DNA of 64,000 nucleotides from Pseudomonas sp. FP2196 (GCF_030687715.1 NZ_CP117445.1:4825501-4889500); one strand, 5' to 3'; shown: positions 35,334-44,494, counted from the first letter of the stretch. The notes: generated by a model from the letters alone, not told the origin. Numbers and translations: made by a program.

Positions 35334-36482
35334 ATGCTGCGTCGCCGCATGCTGATCATGTTGGGTGTTGTTTTGCTGATCGTCCTGGTGCTGGGCGGGT
35401 ACAAAGCCTTTTCGATTTACACCATGGTTCAAGGCTTCTCCAAGCCGAAACCGCCGATCAGTGTCGCCGTGGCCAATGCCAGCGAGCAGCCGTGGCAGAT
35501 GCGCCTGCCCACCGTCGGCACGCTCAAGGCGCTGCAAGGTGTCGACCTGAGCCTGGAATCCTCCGGCACCGTCACCGAGCTCAAATTCGAATCAGGGCAG
35601 AAGGTCAAGGCCGGGCAACCGCTGCTGCAACTCGACAGCGCCGTTGAAGCCGCTCTGCTGGAGACCGCCAAAGCCGACCTGGGCCTGGCGCAACTGGACT
35701 TCGGTCGTGGCAGCCAACTGATCGACAGTCGTGCCATTTCCAAAGGTGAATACGACCGACTCTCGGCGGTGCTGCAAAAGGAGCGGGCCACGGTCAATCA
35801 GCTCAACGCTGCGCTGGCGAAAAAACGTATTCTCGCACCGTTCAGCGGCACCATCGGCATCCGTCAGGTCGACATCGGCGACTACCTCGCCAGCGGCACC
35901 AAAATTGCCACTCTGCAGGATCTGAGCAGCCTCTACGCCGACTTCTATGTGCCCGAGCAATCGGTGCCGAAACTGGCCCTCGGCCAACCGGTGAATATCT
36001 CGGCCGCCGCTTACCCCGGGCAAGTTTTTTCAGGGAAGATCAGCGCGATCAACCCGCTCGTCGAAAGCACCACGCGTAACGTGCTGGTGCGCGCCACCCT
36101 GGCCAACCCGGACGGCAAACTGTTGCCGGGTATGTTCGCCAGTCTCGAAGTGCTGCTGCCCGATCCGCAGAAACATATCGTGGTGCCGGAGAGCGCGATC
36201 ACCTACACCCTCTACGGCAATTCGATCTACGTGGTCGGGCAGAAAAAAGCCGAGGACGGCAGCCTCGAAAAAGACGAAAAGGGCCAACCGGTGCTGATCG
36301 CCGAGCGTCGTTTCATCGAAACCGGCGAGCGCCGCGATGGACTGGTGATGATCAACAAGGGCGTGCAGAGCGGCGAACAAGTGGTGACGGCCGGCCAGAT
36401 CAAACTGGACAACGGCGCTCACATTGCCATCAGCGACGACAAGACCCTCGGCGAGCAGAACAGTCCGCGCCGCGCCGACTGA
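35334..36482 (+). CDS. mexV: RND efflux periplasmic adaptor MexV
   Basis: A 382-residue membrane-fusion protein. It has an N-terminal anchor (MLIMLGVVLLIVLVLGGY), split lipoyl halves (ESSGTVTELKFESGQKVKAG and APFSGTIGIRQVDIGDYL), an alpha-hairpin between them and a C-terminal barrel. With the pump encoded 13 bp downstream it forms a tripartite exporter. The P. aeruginosa operon at this locus is mexVW, which uses an outer-membrane channel encoded elsewhere; likewise no channel gene is present here. AAGGAACT precedes the start. Confidence 0.9.
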   Translation: MLRRRMLIMLGVVLLIVLVLGGYKAFSIYTMVQGFSKPKPPISVAVANASEQPWQMRLPTVGTLKALQGVDLSLESSGTVTELKFESGQKVKAGQPLLQLDSAVEAALLETAKADLGLAQLDFGRGSQLIDSRAISKGEYDRLSAVLQKERATVNQLNAALAKKRILAPFSGTIGIRQVDIGDYLASGTKIATLQDLSSLYADFYVPEQSVPKLALGQPVNISAAAYPGQVFSGKISAINPLVESTTRNVLVRATLANPDGKLLPGMFASLEVLLPDPQKHIVVPESAITYTLYGNSIYVVGQKKAEDGSLEKDEKGQPVLIAERRFIETGERRDGLVMINKGVQSGEQVVTAGQIKLDNGAHIAISDDKTLGEQNSPRRAD

Positions 36483-36495
36483 TCAAGGAATCCTC

Positions 36496-39400
36496 ATGGC
36501 TTTTACTGATCCGTTCATCCGCCGCCCGGTGCTCGCCACCGTGGTCAGCCTGCTGATTGTGCTGCTGGGCTTCCAGGCCTGGAGCAAGCTGCCGCTGCGC
36601 CAATACCCGCAAATGGAAAACGCGCTGATCACGGTAACCACCGCGTATCCCGGCGCCAACGCCGAAACCATTCAGGGCTATATCACCCAGCCGATGCAAC
36701 AGAGCCTGGCCAGCGCCGAGGGCATCGACTACATGACGTCTGTGAGTCGGCAGAACTTCTCGACGATTTCGATCTACGCGCGCATCGGCTCCAACACCGA
36801 CCGCTTGTTCACCGAGCTGCTCGCCAAGGCCAACGAGGTGAAGAACAAGCTGCCGCAGGACGCTGAAGATCCGGTGCTGAGCAAAGAGTCTGCCGACGCC
36901 TCGGCGCTGATGTACATCAGCTTCTTCAGCAAGGATCTGAGCAACCCGCAGATTACCGATTACCTGTCACGGGTTATCCAGCCGAAACTGGCGACCCTGC
37001 CGGGCATGGCCGAAGCGGAGATCCTCGGCAATCAGGTGTTTGCCATGCGCCTGTGGCTCGACCCGGTGAAGCTCGCCGGTTTCGGCCTCAGCGCCAGCGA
37101 CGTGACCAATGCGGTGCGCCAATACAACTTCCTTTCCGCTGCGGGCGAAGTGAAAGGCGAGTACGTGGTCACCAGCATCAACGCCAACACTGAATTGAAA
37201 TCCGCTGAAGCGTTCGCGGCGATTCCGCTCAAGGTCAGTGGCGACAGCCGTGTGCTGCTCAGTGATGTGGCGCGGGTCGAGATGGGCGCGGAAAACTACG
37301 ACTCGGTCAGCTCGTTCGGTGGCACGCCGTCGGTGTACATCGGCATCAAGTCGTCGCCGGGGGCCAACCCGCTGGATGTCATCAAGGAAGTGCGCAAGAT
37401 CATGCCGGAGCTGGAAGCCCAGCTTCCGCCCAACCTCAAGAGCGAGATTGCCTACGACGCCACCCTGTTCATTCAGGCCTCCATCGACGAAGTGGTGAAA
37501 ACCCTGTTCGAAGCGGTATTGATCGTGATCGTGGTGGTGTTCCTGTTCCTCGGCGCGCTGCGTTCAGTGGTGATCCCGGTGGTGACCATTCCACTGTCGA
37601 TGATCGGCGTGATGTTCTTCATGCAAATGATGGGCTACTCGATCAACCTGCTGACCCTGCTGGCGATGGTGCTCGCCATCGGTCTGGTGGTCGACGATGC
37701 GATCGTCGTGGTGGAAAACATTCACCGACACATCGAGGAAGGCAAGACGCCTTACGACGCAGCGCTTGAGGGCGCCAGGGAAATCGCCATGCCGGTGGTG
37801 TCGATGACCATTACTCTGGCGGCCGTTTACGCACCGATCGGCTTCCTCACCGGGCTGACCGGGGCGCTGTTCAAGGAGTTCGCCCTGACCCTGGCCGGGG
37901 CCGTGGTGATTTCCGGGGTGGTCGCCCTGACCCTGTCGCCGATGATGTGTGCGTTCTTGCTGCGCCACGAAGAAAATCCCAGTGGCCTGGCGCATCGCCT
38001 CGATCGCATCTTCGACGGCCTCAAGCGCCGCTACCAGAGCATGCTCCACGGCACGCTGAACACCCGGCCGGTGGTGCTGGTGTTCGCGATGATCGTGCTG
38101 TGCCTGATCCCGGTGTTCCTCAAGTTCACCAAATCGGAACTGGCGCCGGACGAAGACCAGGGCATCATTTTCATGATGGCCAGCGCCCCGCAGCCGACCA
38201 ACCTGGATTACCTGAACACCTACACCGACGAGTTCATCAAGATCTTCAAGGAATTCCCGGAGTACTACTCCTCGTTCCAGATCAATGGCTACAACGGCGT
38301 GCAGGCCGGGATCGGCGGTTTCCTGCTCAAGCCGTGGAACGAGCGCAGTCGCACCCAGATGGAAATCCTCCCCGAGGTGCAAGGCAGACTGGAAGGCATC
38401 CCCGGTTTGCAGGTCTTCGGCTTCAACCTGCCCTCCCTGCCCGGCACCGGTGAAGGCTTGCCGTTCGAATTCGTGATCAACACCGCCAACGACTACGAAC
38501 TTCTGCTGCAAGTGGCCGAGCGGATCAAGAAACGCGCCATGGAGTCGGGCAAATTCGCGTTCGTCGACCTCGATCTGGCCTTCGACAAGCCGGAGGTGGT
38601 GGTCGATATCGACCGCGCCAAGGCTGCGCAGATGGGCGTGTCGATGCAGGACCTGGGCGGCACCCTGGCGACGCTGCTTGGCGAGGCGGAAATCAACCGT
38701 TTCACCATTGAAGGTCGCAGCTACAAGGTCATCGCTCAGGTCGAACGGCCGTACCGCGACAACCCGGACTGGCTGAACAATTACTACGTGAAAAACACCC
38801 AGGGCGAGCTGCTGCCCCTGTCGACCCTGATCAAAGTCAGTGATCGCGCGCGACCGCGTCAGCTCAACCAGTTCCAGCAGCTCAATGCGGCGAAAATCTC
38901 CGGATTCCCTTTGGTGAGCATGGGCGAAGCGATTGAAACCGTGTTGCAGATCGCCCGGGAAGAGGCACCCGCCGGGTTTGCCTTCGACTACGGCGGCGCG
39001 TCGCGCCAGTTCGTGCAGGAAGGCAGTGCGTTGTGGGTGACGTTCGGGTTGGCCCTGGCGATCATTTTCCTGGTGTTGGCGGCGCAGTTCGAAAGCTTCC
39101 GCGATCCACTGGTGATTCTGGTGACGGTACCGCTGTCGATCTGCGGCGCGCTGATTCCGCTGTTCCTTGGCTGGTCGAGCATGAATATCTATACCCAGGT
39201 CGGGCTGGTGACACTGATCGGGCTGATCAGCAAACACGGGATCCTGATCGTCGAATTCGCCAACCAGTTACGCAAGGACAAGGGCCTGACTGCGCGCGAA
39301 GCGGTGGAAGAAGCGGCGGCGATTCGCCTGCGACCGGTGTTGATGACCACGGCGGCGATGGTCTTCGGCATGGTGCCGCTGATTCTGGCGACGGGGGCGG

Positions 39401-39525
39401 GGGCAGTCAGCCGGTTTGATATTGGTACGGTGATTGCGACGGGGATGTCGATCGGGACATTGTTTACGCTGTTTGTGTTGCCGTGCATCTACACCCTGCT
39501 GGCCAAACCCGATCCCAAACCCTGA
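36496..39525 (+). CDS. mexW: RND efflux pump MexW
   Basis: A 1009-residue RND transporter of the HAE1/AcrB class with 12 helices. It begins MAFTDPFIRRPVLATVVSLL. TM4 contains the proton-relay pair in AIGLVVDDAIVVVENI (adjacent aspartates). The periplasmic funnel repeats and C-terminal helix bundle are complete. AAGGA precedes the start at 36496; the longer ORF from 36424 overlaps mexV. MexVW-type pumps confer resistance to fluoroquinolones, chloramphenicol, tetracycline and erythromycin when overproduced. A terminator follows after about 40 bp. Confidence 0.93.
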   Translation: MAFTDPFIRRPVLATVVSLLIVLLGFQAWSKLPLRQYPQMENALITVTTAYPGANAETIQGYITQPMQQSLASAEGIDYMTSVSRQNFSTISIYARIGSNTDRLFTELLAKANEVKNKLPQDAEDPVLSKESADASALMYISFFSKDLSNPQITDYLSRVIQPKLATLPGMAEAEILGNQVFAMRLWLDPVKLAGFGLSASDVTNAVRQYNFLSAAGEVKGEYVVTSINANTELKSAEAFAAIPLKVSGDSRVLLSDVARVEMGAENYDSVSSFGGTPSVYIGIKSSPGANPLDVIKEVRKIMPELEAQLPPNLKSEIAYDATLFIQASIDEVVKTLFEAVLIVIVVVFLFLGALRSVVIPVVTIPLSMIGVMFFMQMMGYSINLLTLLAMVLAIGLVVDDAIVVVENIHRHIEEGKTPYDAALEGAREIAMPVVSMTITLAAVYAPIGFLTGLTGALFKEFALTLAGAVVISGVVALTLSPMMCAFLLRHEENPSGLAHRLDRIFDGLKRRYQSMLHGTLNTRPVVLVFAMIVLCLIPVFLKFTKSELAPDEDQGIIFMMASAPQPTNLDYLNTYTDEFIKIFKEFPEYYSSFQINGYNGVQAGIGGFLLKPWNERSRTQMEILPEVQGRLEGIPGLQVFGFNLPSLPGTGEGLPFEFVINTANDYELLLQVAERIKKRAMESGKFAFVDLDLAFDKPEVVVDIDRAKAAQMGVSMQDLGGTLATLLGEAEINRFTIEGRSYKVIAQVERPYRDNPDWLNNYYVKNTQGELLPLSTLIKVSDRARPRQLNQFQQLNAAKISGFPLVSMGEAIETVLQIAREEAPAGFAFDYGGASRQFVQEGSALWVTFGLALAIIFLVLAAQFESFRDPLVILVTVPLSICGALIPLFLGWSSMNIYTQVGLVTLIGLISKHGILIVEFANQLRKDKGLTAREAVEEAAAIRLRPVLMTTAAMVFGMVPLILATGAGAVSRFDIGTVIATGMSIGTLFTLFVLPCIYTLLAKPDPKP

Positions 39526-39564
39526 CGGACCATGCCCCTGTAGGGGGGATTTGTATCCATAAAA

Positions 39565-39593
39565 AAAGGCCTCGCAGATGCGAGGCCTTTTAT
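39565..39593 (+). terminator. rho-independent terminator of mexVW
   Basis: AAAGGCCTCGCA-GA-TGCGAGGCCTTT followed by T; 12-bp perfect stem. The stem is symmetric and could also act on the minus-strand small gene. Confidence 0.88.
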
Positions 39594-39609
39594 GTGGGCT
39601 TCAATCGGT

Positions 39610-39837
39610 TCAACTCTGTGGCCTCATCCCTTGAGAAAGGCCGAACATGAACAGCAGCAAATCATGATCGGGTTTGGTCGCCACGGAGGCTTTCGCCACC
39701 CGTGGTACCGCGCAGTGAGCATCGTCTACCGACGCGCCAACCACCTGCATGCGGGGCTGCTCCCAGGCAGCCACCGCCAGTGAAGCAACTGCCAAGGCTC
39801 CAACCAAAAACAAACCTCGTGCAATTTCGAGTTTCAT
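39610..39837 (-). CDS. small exported protein downstream of inaA, function unknown
   Basis: A 75-residue protein with a clear signal peptide (MKLEIARGLFLVGALAVASLAVA). The short mature part contains one cysteine (DDAHCAVPRVAKA) and a hydrophobic C-terminal patch (DHDLLLFMFGLSQG). The AAAGG ribosome binding site lies within the end of inaA and the gene starts 3 bp after its stop, so the two are co-transcribed. Family unknown; presumably periplasmic. Confidence 0.75.
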   Translation of the reverse strand: MKLEIARGLFLVGALAVASLAVAAWEQPRMQVVGASVDDAHCAVPRVAKASVATKPDHDLLLFMFGLSQGMRPQS

Positions 39838-39839
39838 CG

Positions 39840-40556
39840 CTATAAACCTTTGATAGCGCTGCCAAACGCCGTCTCGTAAAAGTAGACGAGTTTCTTCCAG
39901 TCCGCGTCGCGGAACGACGAGTGGCGGCGCAATTGCTTCATGTCATGGGAGGCGGCGCGATAGGCGGTCAGGCGCTGGCGACATTTTTCCAGATCGATCA
40001 GTGCGACTTCGACCTTGGCCGAATCGCCTTCACCGGTCACTCGCACAAATACGTGTTTGATGTAGATGCAGCTGTGCTGCCAGCGGCCCTTGTGCATGCG
40101 CGCCAGGTTTTCGGCGAGATCCTTGAGCACGCGCTCATAGATCGCATCGCCACAATGATCACGACCGCCAGCCGCCGCCAGCCAATGTTCCAGTTCCTGA
40201 AAACCGTCCAGGGACTTGGTCACCAACAGCGCGCGCCACTTGTGCTGCGGATCAGGCTGAGCACCGCAGAAGACGATTTGCGGCACGCGCACACCGAGTT
40301 TGCTGACGCCGGTCAGGGCATCGAGTTCGCGCAAAACCGTCGGACGTCCGAACGGATGCAACCAACTGCGATAGATGTGTCCAGTCTGGCGCTTGGCATA
40401 CAACAGTTGGCCGTCCTGCCCCGTCACGCGTTGCACACCACTTTCACCGCCACGACGAACGTTGGGCTCTTCGACCCACTCGCCGCGCTGACTCCAGTAG
40501 TAGTCGAAGCTATCCTGGGAAGCGACTTCCGTTTCTGCTGCAAATTGCACTGCCAT
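39840..40556 (-). CDS. inaA: InaA, lipopolysaccharide-kinase-like protein
   Basis: A 238-residue member of the Kdo/WaaP kinase-like family. A lysine in the N-lobe (LLYAKRQTGHIYR) and the metal-binding DLE-type motif (VALIDLEKCRQR) are visible. The catalytic loop reads HSCIYIKH (residues 161-168), whereas WaaP has HRDCYICH; the proposed catalytic aspartate is therefore replaced by cysteine. InaA is weak-acid-inducible and belongs to the ColR regulon in P. putida. Start 40556 has AGAGGTAACAGG upstream. The methyltransferase gene lies 4 bp upstream. Confidence 0.88.
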   Translation of the reverse strand: MAVQFAAETEVASQDSFDYYWSQRGEWVEEPNVRRGGESGVQRVTGQDGQLLYAKRQTGHIYRSWLHPFGRPTVLRELDALTGVSKLGVRVPQIVFCGAQPDPQHKWRALLVTKSLDGFQELEHWLAAAGGRDHCGDAIYERVLKDLAENLARMHKGRWQHSCIYIKHVFVRVTGEGDSAKVEVALIDLEKCRQRLTAYRAASHDMKQLRRHSSFRDADWKKLVYFYETAFGSAIKGL

Positions 40557-40560
40557 CCTG

Positions 40561-41229
40561 TTACCTCTTGCGTAATACGTAAACCCGCCACATCGCATAG
40601 AGCGGAATAAAGTCCAGTTGTTCCTGAATGCGGAAACCCGCTTCTTCAAATTCTTTTTCGACTGTTGCCGCCGGTAACAAAAAGCGATTCTGATAATCGC
40701 GGTTGGGACGATCCTTCTCCGCACGTTTGCGTTTCCAGGCTTTGAAATTGCCGTCGACCCACAATGAAACGATGACGCTGTCACGGGTTACGCGTTCGAA
40801 TTCGCGAAGAATCGCCCGGCGGTGTTCGGCCTCACCGATGTGATGGAGCAACCGCATGCAGAAAATGCTGTCGACGGCGTTATCCGGCAAGGCAATGTCG
40901 AACGCAGAGGTGTGCAAAGGTTGTACCCGTTTCACCACTTCTGCCGGTTGTCCTTCCATCGCCGTCTTGATCATCGATTCGGAATTGTCCGCACCGATGA
41001 TCACCCGGTTGGGTTTTTCCGCCAGTAACGGCCAGAAGCGTCCGGCGCCGCACGGCAAATCCAGCACCAGGCCCGGTTCGCCGGCCAGCGCCAGCGCCTT
41101 GCGGGCCAGCTGTTCGTCACGCAAATGAGACAGGCGACGCCCCAGGCTTGCCTTATGCTTGCGCAAATATTTCTGCGCATGTTGATCGTCGTACTTTTCG
41201 GAAAAATCGAGTTTGATGGGGCCGGTCAT
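40561..41229 (-). CDS. class I SAM-dependent methyltransferase
   Basis: A 222-residue methyltransferase with motif I VLDLPCGAGRFWPLL, the acidic end of strand 2 (GADNSESMI), and the post-motif SIFCMRLLHHI. Substrate is unknown; co-transcription with the kinase-like inaA suggests an envelope lipid or lipopolysaccharide target. Start 41229 has AGGAG 8 nt upstream. A ColR-type box lies 70 bp upstream, so the operon methyltransferase-inaA-small protein is probably activated by ColR. Confidence 0.88.
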   Translation of the reverse strand: MTGPIKLDFSEKYDDQHAQKYLRKHKASLGRRLSHLRDEQLARKALALAGEPGLVLDLPCGAGRFWPLLAEKPNRVIIGADNSESMIKTAMEGQPAEVVKRVQPLHTSAFDIALPDNAVDSIFCMRLLHHIGEAEHRRAILREFERVTRDSVIVSLWVDGNFKAWKRKRAEKDRPNRDYQNRFLLPAATVEKEFEEAGFRIQEQLDFIPLYAMWRVYVLRKR

Positions 41230-41298
41230 CACCTGCACTCCTGAATGACTGATGACACCACCTTAAGGAGCGGCATGTCAGCGTCAGGTCATCCAGTT

Positions 41299-41314
41299 GT
41301 GAAAATTTTGTCAG
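41299..41314 (-). promoter_or_regulatory. candidate ColR box upstream of the methyltransferase-inaA operon
   Basis: On the minus strand CTGACAAAATTTTCAC fits YYNASNNYTTTTTSAC (ColR consensus as I recall it from P. putida) at all but two positions. It is 70 bp from the methyltransferase start. Confidence 0.5.
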
Positions 41315-41390
41315 GTAAACCGGCAAATTATTACAGCGTTATACAGGATTTGGACAGGTTGGCGGGAGTAGCATGGAGCCACTATTTGCG

Positions 41391-42665
41391 TCAGATTTTG
41401 CCGAGATCAACTTCGAAGCGGCAGCCATTGGGCTCCATCGTACTCAAACTGACAATCCAGCCCTGGTTTTCGCAGATACGCTGCACCAGCGACAAGCCAA
41501 GCCCCAGGCCTTCGCCGCGCTTTTCACTGCCACGGACAAACGGCTCGAACATCGCCTCGCGTTTCTCCTCGGGAATGCCTACGCCAGAGTCCTCGACCAC
41601 AAACCCGTTGGCGCGGAGCGTCAGACGAATGAAACCCTGCTCGGTGTAATGGCAAGCGTTGCGCAACAGGTTACCCATCACCGCCGTCAGCAACGTCGCG
41701 TTGTAGCAGGTCGCGGTGGGGTTGCCGGCTTCGAACTGCAAATTCAAACCTTTGCTTTCGATCGGTTCACGCCAGACACACAGCAGGCTGTCAGCCACTT
41801 GGGCAAGATTCTGTTGCGGCGCCGCTCCCGCGTCTTCGCGCTGGGCACGGGCGAGCATCAGGAAGGTTTGCACCAGTTCACGCATCTCCTCACTGGCCCG
41901 GGCAATACGCTCGACCTGTGAGCGACCGCGTTGATCGATCGCCGGGTTTTCCAGCAGCAACTCGCAAGAGCTGGCCAACACCATCAGCGGTGTGCGCAAT
42001 TCGTGACTGACATCGCTGGTGAACAGCCGTTCGCGGGTCAAAGCCTGACGCAAACGCCCCAGCGTGGCGTCGAACGCCACGGCCAGTTCTCCGACTTCGT
42101 CAGCGGCGTAGTCCGGCGCCAGCGGTGGCGCCAAACCCAGCAATTGATCGCGATGGCGAACCTGACGTGCCAGCCGCACCACCGGCGCCATGACTTTGCG
42201 CGCGAGCACCCAGCCGAGGAATACCGCCAACGCCAGACTGAGCACAAAGCCCACCAGCACCACGGCAAACAACACGCGCTCGCGTTCTTCGAAATCGCTT
42301 TGGTCCTGCAGCAGCACATAACGCCGACCATCGACGATTTCGACCATCGCGTGATACGACAGCTGCTCGCGGAACACCTCGTGGAACCCCGCATCGAGAT
42401 GCCGCAGATCCTTGGGCAAGTCGAAATCGCCCGGGCCGCCGCTGAAATAGAACAACTGGTCCGGCTCTGGGCGATGGCTCCAGTCCGAGACATTGTCCAT
42501 CAGCAACAGACGCTGCAAATCGCCGCCCAGCCCCGCTGAAATCAGTTTTTCCTCTACCAGATGCACCGTCGCGACGATACCCATGGCGAATGCACCGGCC
42601 ACCAGTGCGCTCATCAGCGCGAAAGCAATGATGATCCGCTGGGAAAGGCTTTGCTTAAACTCCAT
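41391..42665 (-). CDS. colS: sensor histidine kinase ColS
   Basis: A 424-residue membrane kinase. Two helices flank a periplasmic sensor of about 100 residues, followed by a HAMP-like segment and the phosphoacceptor motif FTSDVSHELRTPLMVL. The ATPase domain has GNLLRNACHYT (N box), EDSGVGIPEEKR and GEGLGLGLSLVQRI. ColS of P. putida senses excess Zn and Fe(III) and phosphorylates ColR. The gene overlaps colR by 11 bp. ATG 42665 was chosen over a GTG one codon earlier. Confidence 0.93.
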   Translation of the reverse strand: MEFKQSLSQRIIIAFALMSALVAGAFAMGIVATVHLVEEKLISAGLGGDLQRLLLMDNVSDWSHRPEPDQLFYFSGGPGDFDLPKDLRHLDAGFHEVFREQLSYHAMVEIVDGRRYVLLQDQSDFEERERVLFAVVLVGFVLSLALAVFLGWVLARKVMAPVVRLARQVRHRDQLLGLAPPLAPDYAADEVGELAVAFDATLGRLRQALTRERLFTSDVSHELRTPLMVLASSCELLLENPAIDQRGRSQVERIARASEEMRELVQTFLMLARAQREDAGAAPQQNLAQVADSLLCVWREPIESKGLNLQFEAGNPTATCYNATLLTAVMGNLLRNACHYTEQGFIRLTLRANGFVVEDSGVGIPEEKREAMFEPFVRGSEKRGEGLGLGLSLVQRICENQGWIVSLSTMEPNGCRFEVDLGKI

Positions 42666-43338
42666 CACGGCCCTCGGCCAAGCGGTAACCCACGCCGTGC
42701 ACGGTATGCAGCAGTGGCTTGGCGAACGGTTTGTCGATCACCTGACGCAGTTGGTGGACGTGGCTGCGCAGGCTGTCGCTGTCCGGACAGTCATCGCCCC
42801 ACAACGCTTCTTCAAGAATTTCCCGGCGCAGCACGTGCGGACTCTTCTGCATCAACACCGCGAGCAGCTTAAGGCCGACGGGGTTGAGTTTCAGGAACTT
42901 GCCTTCACGAGTCACTTCCAGGGTGTCGAGGTCGTAGCTCAGATCAGCGACTTGCAACGTACGGCGTCCGCCGCCCTGGGTACGACGCATTACCGCTTCC
43001 ACCCGCGCAGCCAGTTCGGACAAAGCGAATGGCTTGATCAGGTAATCGTCCGCCCCGGACTTGAAGCCCTGCAAGCGGTCGTCCAGTTGATCGCGGGCTG
43101 TGAGCATGATCACCGGGGTGTCGCGGCGGGCATCCTCGCGCAGGCGTTTGCACAGGGTGTAGCCGTCAATCCCGGGCAGCATGATGTCGAGCACGATCAG
43201 GTCGTAATGCTCGGTGGCCGCCAGATGCAGGCCCGACAGTCCGTCCTGGGCGCAATCGACGGTATAGCCTTTGAGCCCAAGGTAATCGGCCAGATTGGCC
43301 AGGATATCGCGGTTGTCTTCGACCAATAGAATTCGCAT
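42655..43338 (-). CDS. colR: response regulator ColR
   Basis: A 227-residue OmpR-family regulator. The receiver domain has the acidic pair in LLVEDNRDI, the phosphorylated aspartate in DLIVLDIMLPG and the lysine in DDYLIKPFAL. The winged helix ends with VIDKPFAKPLLHTVHGVGYRL. ColR activates envelope-maintenance genes under metal stress. GAGGT precedes the ATG at 43338. Its promoter region is shared with the divergent PAP2 gene, which carries a ColR-type box. Confidence 0.95.
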   Translation of the reverse strand: MRILLVEDNRDILANLADYLGLKGYTVDCAQDGLSGLHLAATEHYDLIVLDIMLPGIDGYTLCKRLREDARRDTPVIMLTARDQLDDRLQGFKSGADDYLIKPFALSELAARVEAVMRRTQGGGRRTLQVADLSYDLDTLEVTREGKFLKLNPVGLKLLAVLMQKSPHVLRREILEEALWGDDCPDSDSLRSHVHQLRQVIDKPFAKPLLHTVHGVGYRLAEGRDGV

Positions 43339-43455
43339 GGGCACCTCTTCCGTACACGGTAACGGCCGTCGTGGCCCGCGCAGCTTACGGCCAAGTGTGG
43401 CTCAGGGCTAGGCGTGTGTCGGGTTGTTTATCGATAAAGAGACAGATTGCGCCAG

Positions 43456-43471
43456 CCAACGTTTTTTTCAC
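43456..43471 (+). promoter_or_regulatory. candidate ColR box upstream of the PAP2 gene
   Basis: CCAACGTTTTTTTCAC fits YYNASNNYTTTTTSAC at every position (consensus recalled from P. putida work). It is 86 bp upstream of the phosphatase start and 118 bp from colR. Confidence 0.6.
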
Positions 43472-43557
43472 TTTCGGTTAACAAATCAGCAACGCCATCA
43501 CGCGCAGACTCCGCGCAATTGCGCTCATCGAACCCACTTACCGACCAAGGAATTGCC

Positions 43558-44301
43558 ATGGTGTCGACCTTTGCCCGACCTGTTTCAAGGCCGCTGAATT
43601 TCTGGCTGTGCCTTGGCGTTCCCGCCTTCGCGGCGTTGATTCTGGTGCTGCTGGAACTGACCGATCTGGACATGGATCTGGCCCGGCTGTTTTACGACCC
43701 GGTCGCGGGCGACTTCATCGGCCGCCACAGTTTCTTCCTTGAAGACATCCTGCATGACCGCGCCAAGCAAGTGGTGATCGCTTTTTCAGTGTTCGCCATT
43801 CTCGGCTTCATAGGTTCGTTTTTCATCGATCGGCTGAAACCGTTCAAACGCGAGTTAGGGTGCCTGGTGCTCTCGCTCGGTCTGGCCACTTCATTCGTGA
43901 CACCGGTCAAAGCGGTGACAGCCGTGCAATGCCCATGGAGCCTGGAACAATTCGGCGGCCATGAAACCTATAGCAAACTGCTCGACCACCGCCCACCTAC
44001 CGACAAGCCCGGCCGCTGCTGGCCCGGTGGCCATGCGGCGACGGGGTTCACTTTGTTTGCGCTGTTCTTTGTGCTGCGTGATCGCCGTCCGCGTCTGGCC
44101 AGACAGGCGTTCATCTTTGCCTTTGCGCTGGGTTCGGTTTTCTCGATCAGCCGAATGATGCAGGGCGCGCACTTCTTTTCGCACAACGTGTGGACTGCGA
44201 TTTTCTGCTGGCTGATTTGTCTGGGGTCGTATTACTGGGTGCTGTATCGACCGGCGGTAAAGGCTGAAGCGGCAGTGAAGGCACAACCGGTCAGCGCCTG
44301 A
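43558..44301 (+). CDS. PAP2-family membrane phosphatase
   Basis: A 247-residue membrane protein with five to six helices and the PAP2 signature pieces LLDHRPPTDKPGRCWPGGHAATG and SRMMQGAHFFSHNVW. The last motif has His where many PAP2 enzymes have Asp, as in a lipid A phosphatase-like subgroup. It likely removes phosphate from lipid A or an isoprenoid lipid on the periplasmic side. AAGGA precedes the start. It is divergent from colR and has a ColR-type box, so it fits the envelope-remodelling role of ColRS. Confidence 0.88.
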   Translation: MVSTFARPVSRPLNFWLCLGVPAFAALILVLLELTDLDMDLARLFYDPVAGDFIGRHSFFLEDILHDRAKQVVIAFSVFAILGFIGSFFIDRLKPFKRELGCLVLSLGLATSFVTPVKAVTAVQCPWSLEQFGGHETYSKLLDHRPPTDKPGRCWPGGHAATGFTLFALFFVLRDRRPRLARQAFIFAFALGSVFSISRMMQGAHFFSHNVWTAIFCWLICLGSYYWVLYRPAVKAEAAVKAQPVSA

Positions 44302-44315
44302 AACACAGATCCAAA

Positions 44316-44405
44316 TGTGGGAGCGACCCTGCTCGCGAATGCGGTGTGTTATTCAGCATTCATGTTGACTGATTCGACGCCTTCGCGAGCAGGCTCGCTC
44401 CCACA
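44316..44405. repeat. REPIN (type 'gtgggagcgagcctgctcgcgaa')
   Basis: Inverted 24-bp arms (44316-44339 and 44382-44405, one mismatch) between the convergent PAP2 and groL genes. Confidence 0.87.
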
Positions 44406-44438
44406 GGGTTTGGTGCAAAGCTGAAATTCGGGCAATAA

Positions 44439-44471
44439 AAAACCCCGCCTGCTTATCGCAGGCGGGGTTTT
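44439..44471 (-). terminator. rho-independent terminator of groSL
   Basis: AAAACCCCGCCTGC-TTATC-GCAGGCGGGGTTTT, 14-bp stem. On the minus strand it is followed by a T-run, 24 bp after groL. Confidence 0.92.
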
Positions 44472-44494
44472 GCGTTACAGGGGATAAGGCTGGC

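Noticed and set aside
37564..39237. 557-residue minus-strand open frame opposite mexW
   Set aside because: Antisense to a full-length RND pump; composition typical of a shadow frame.
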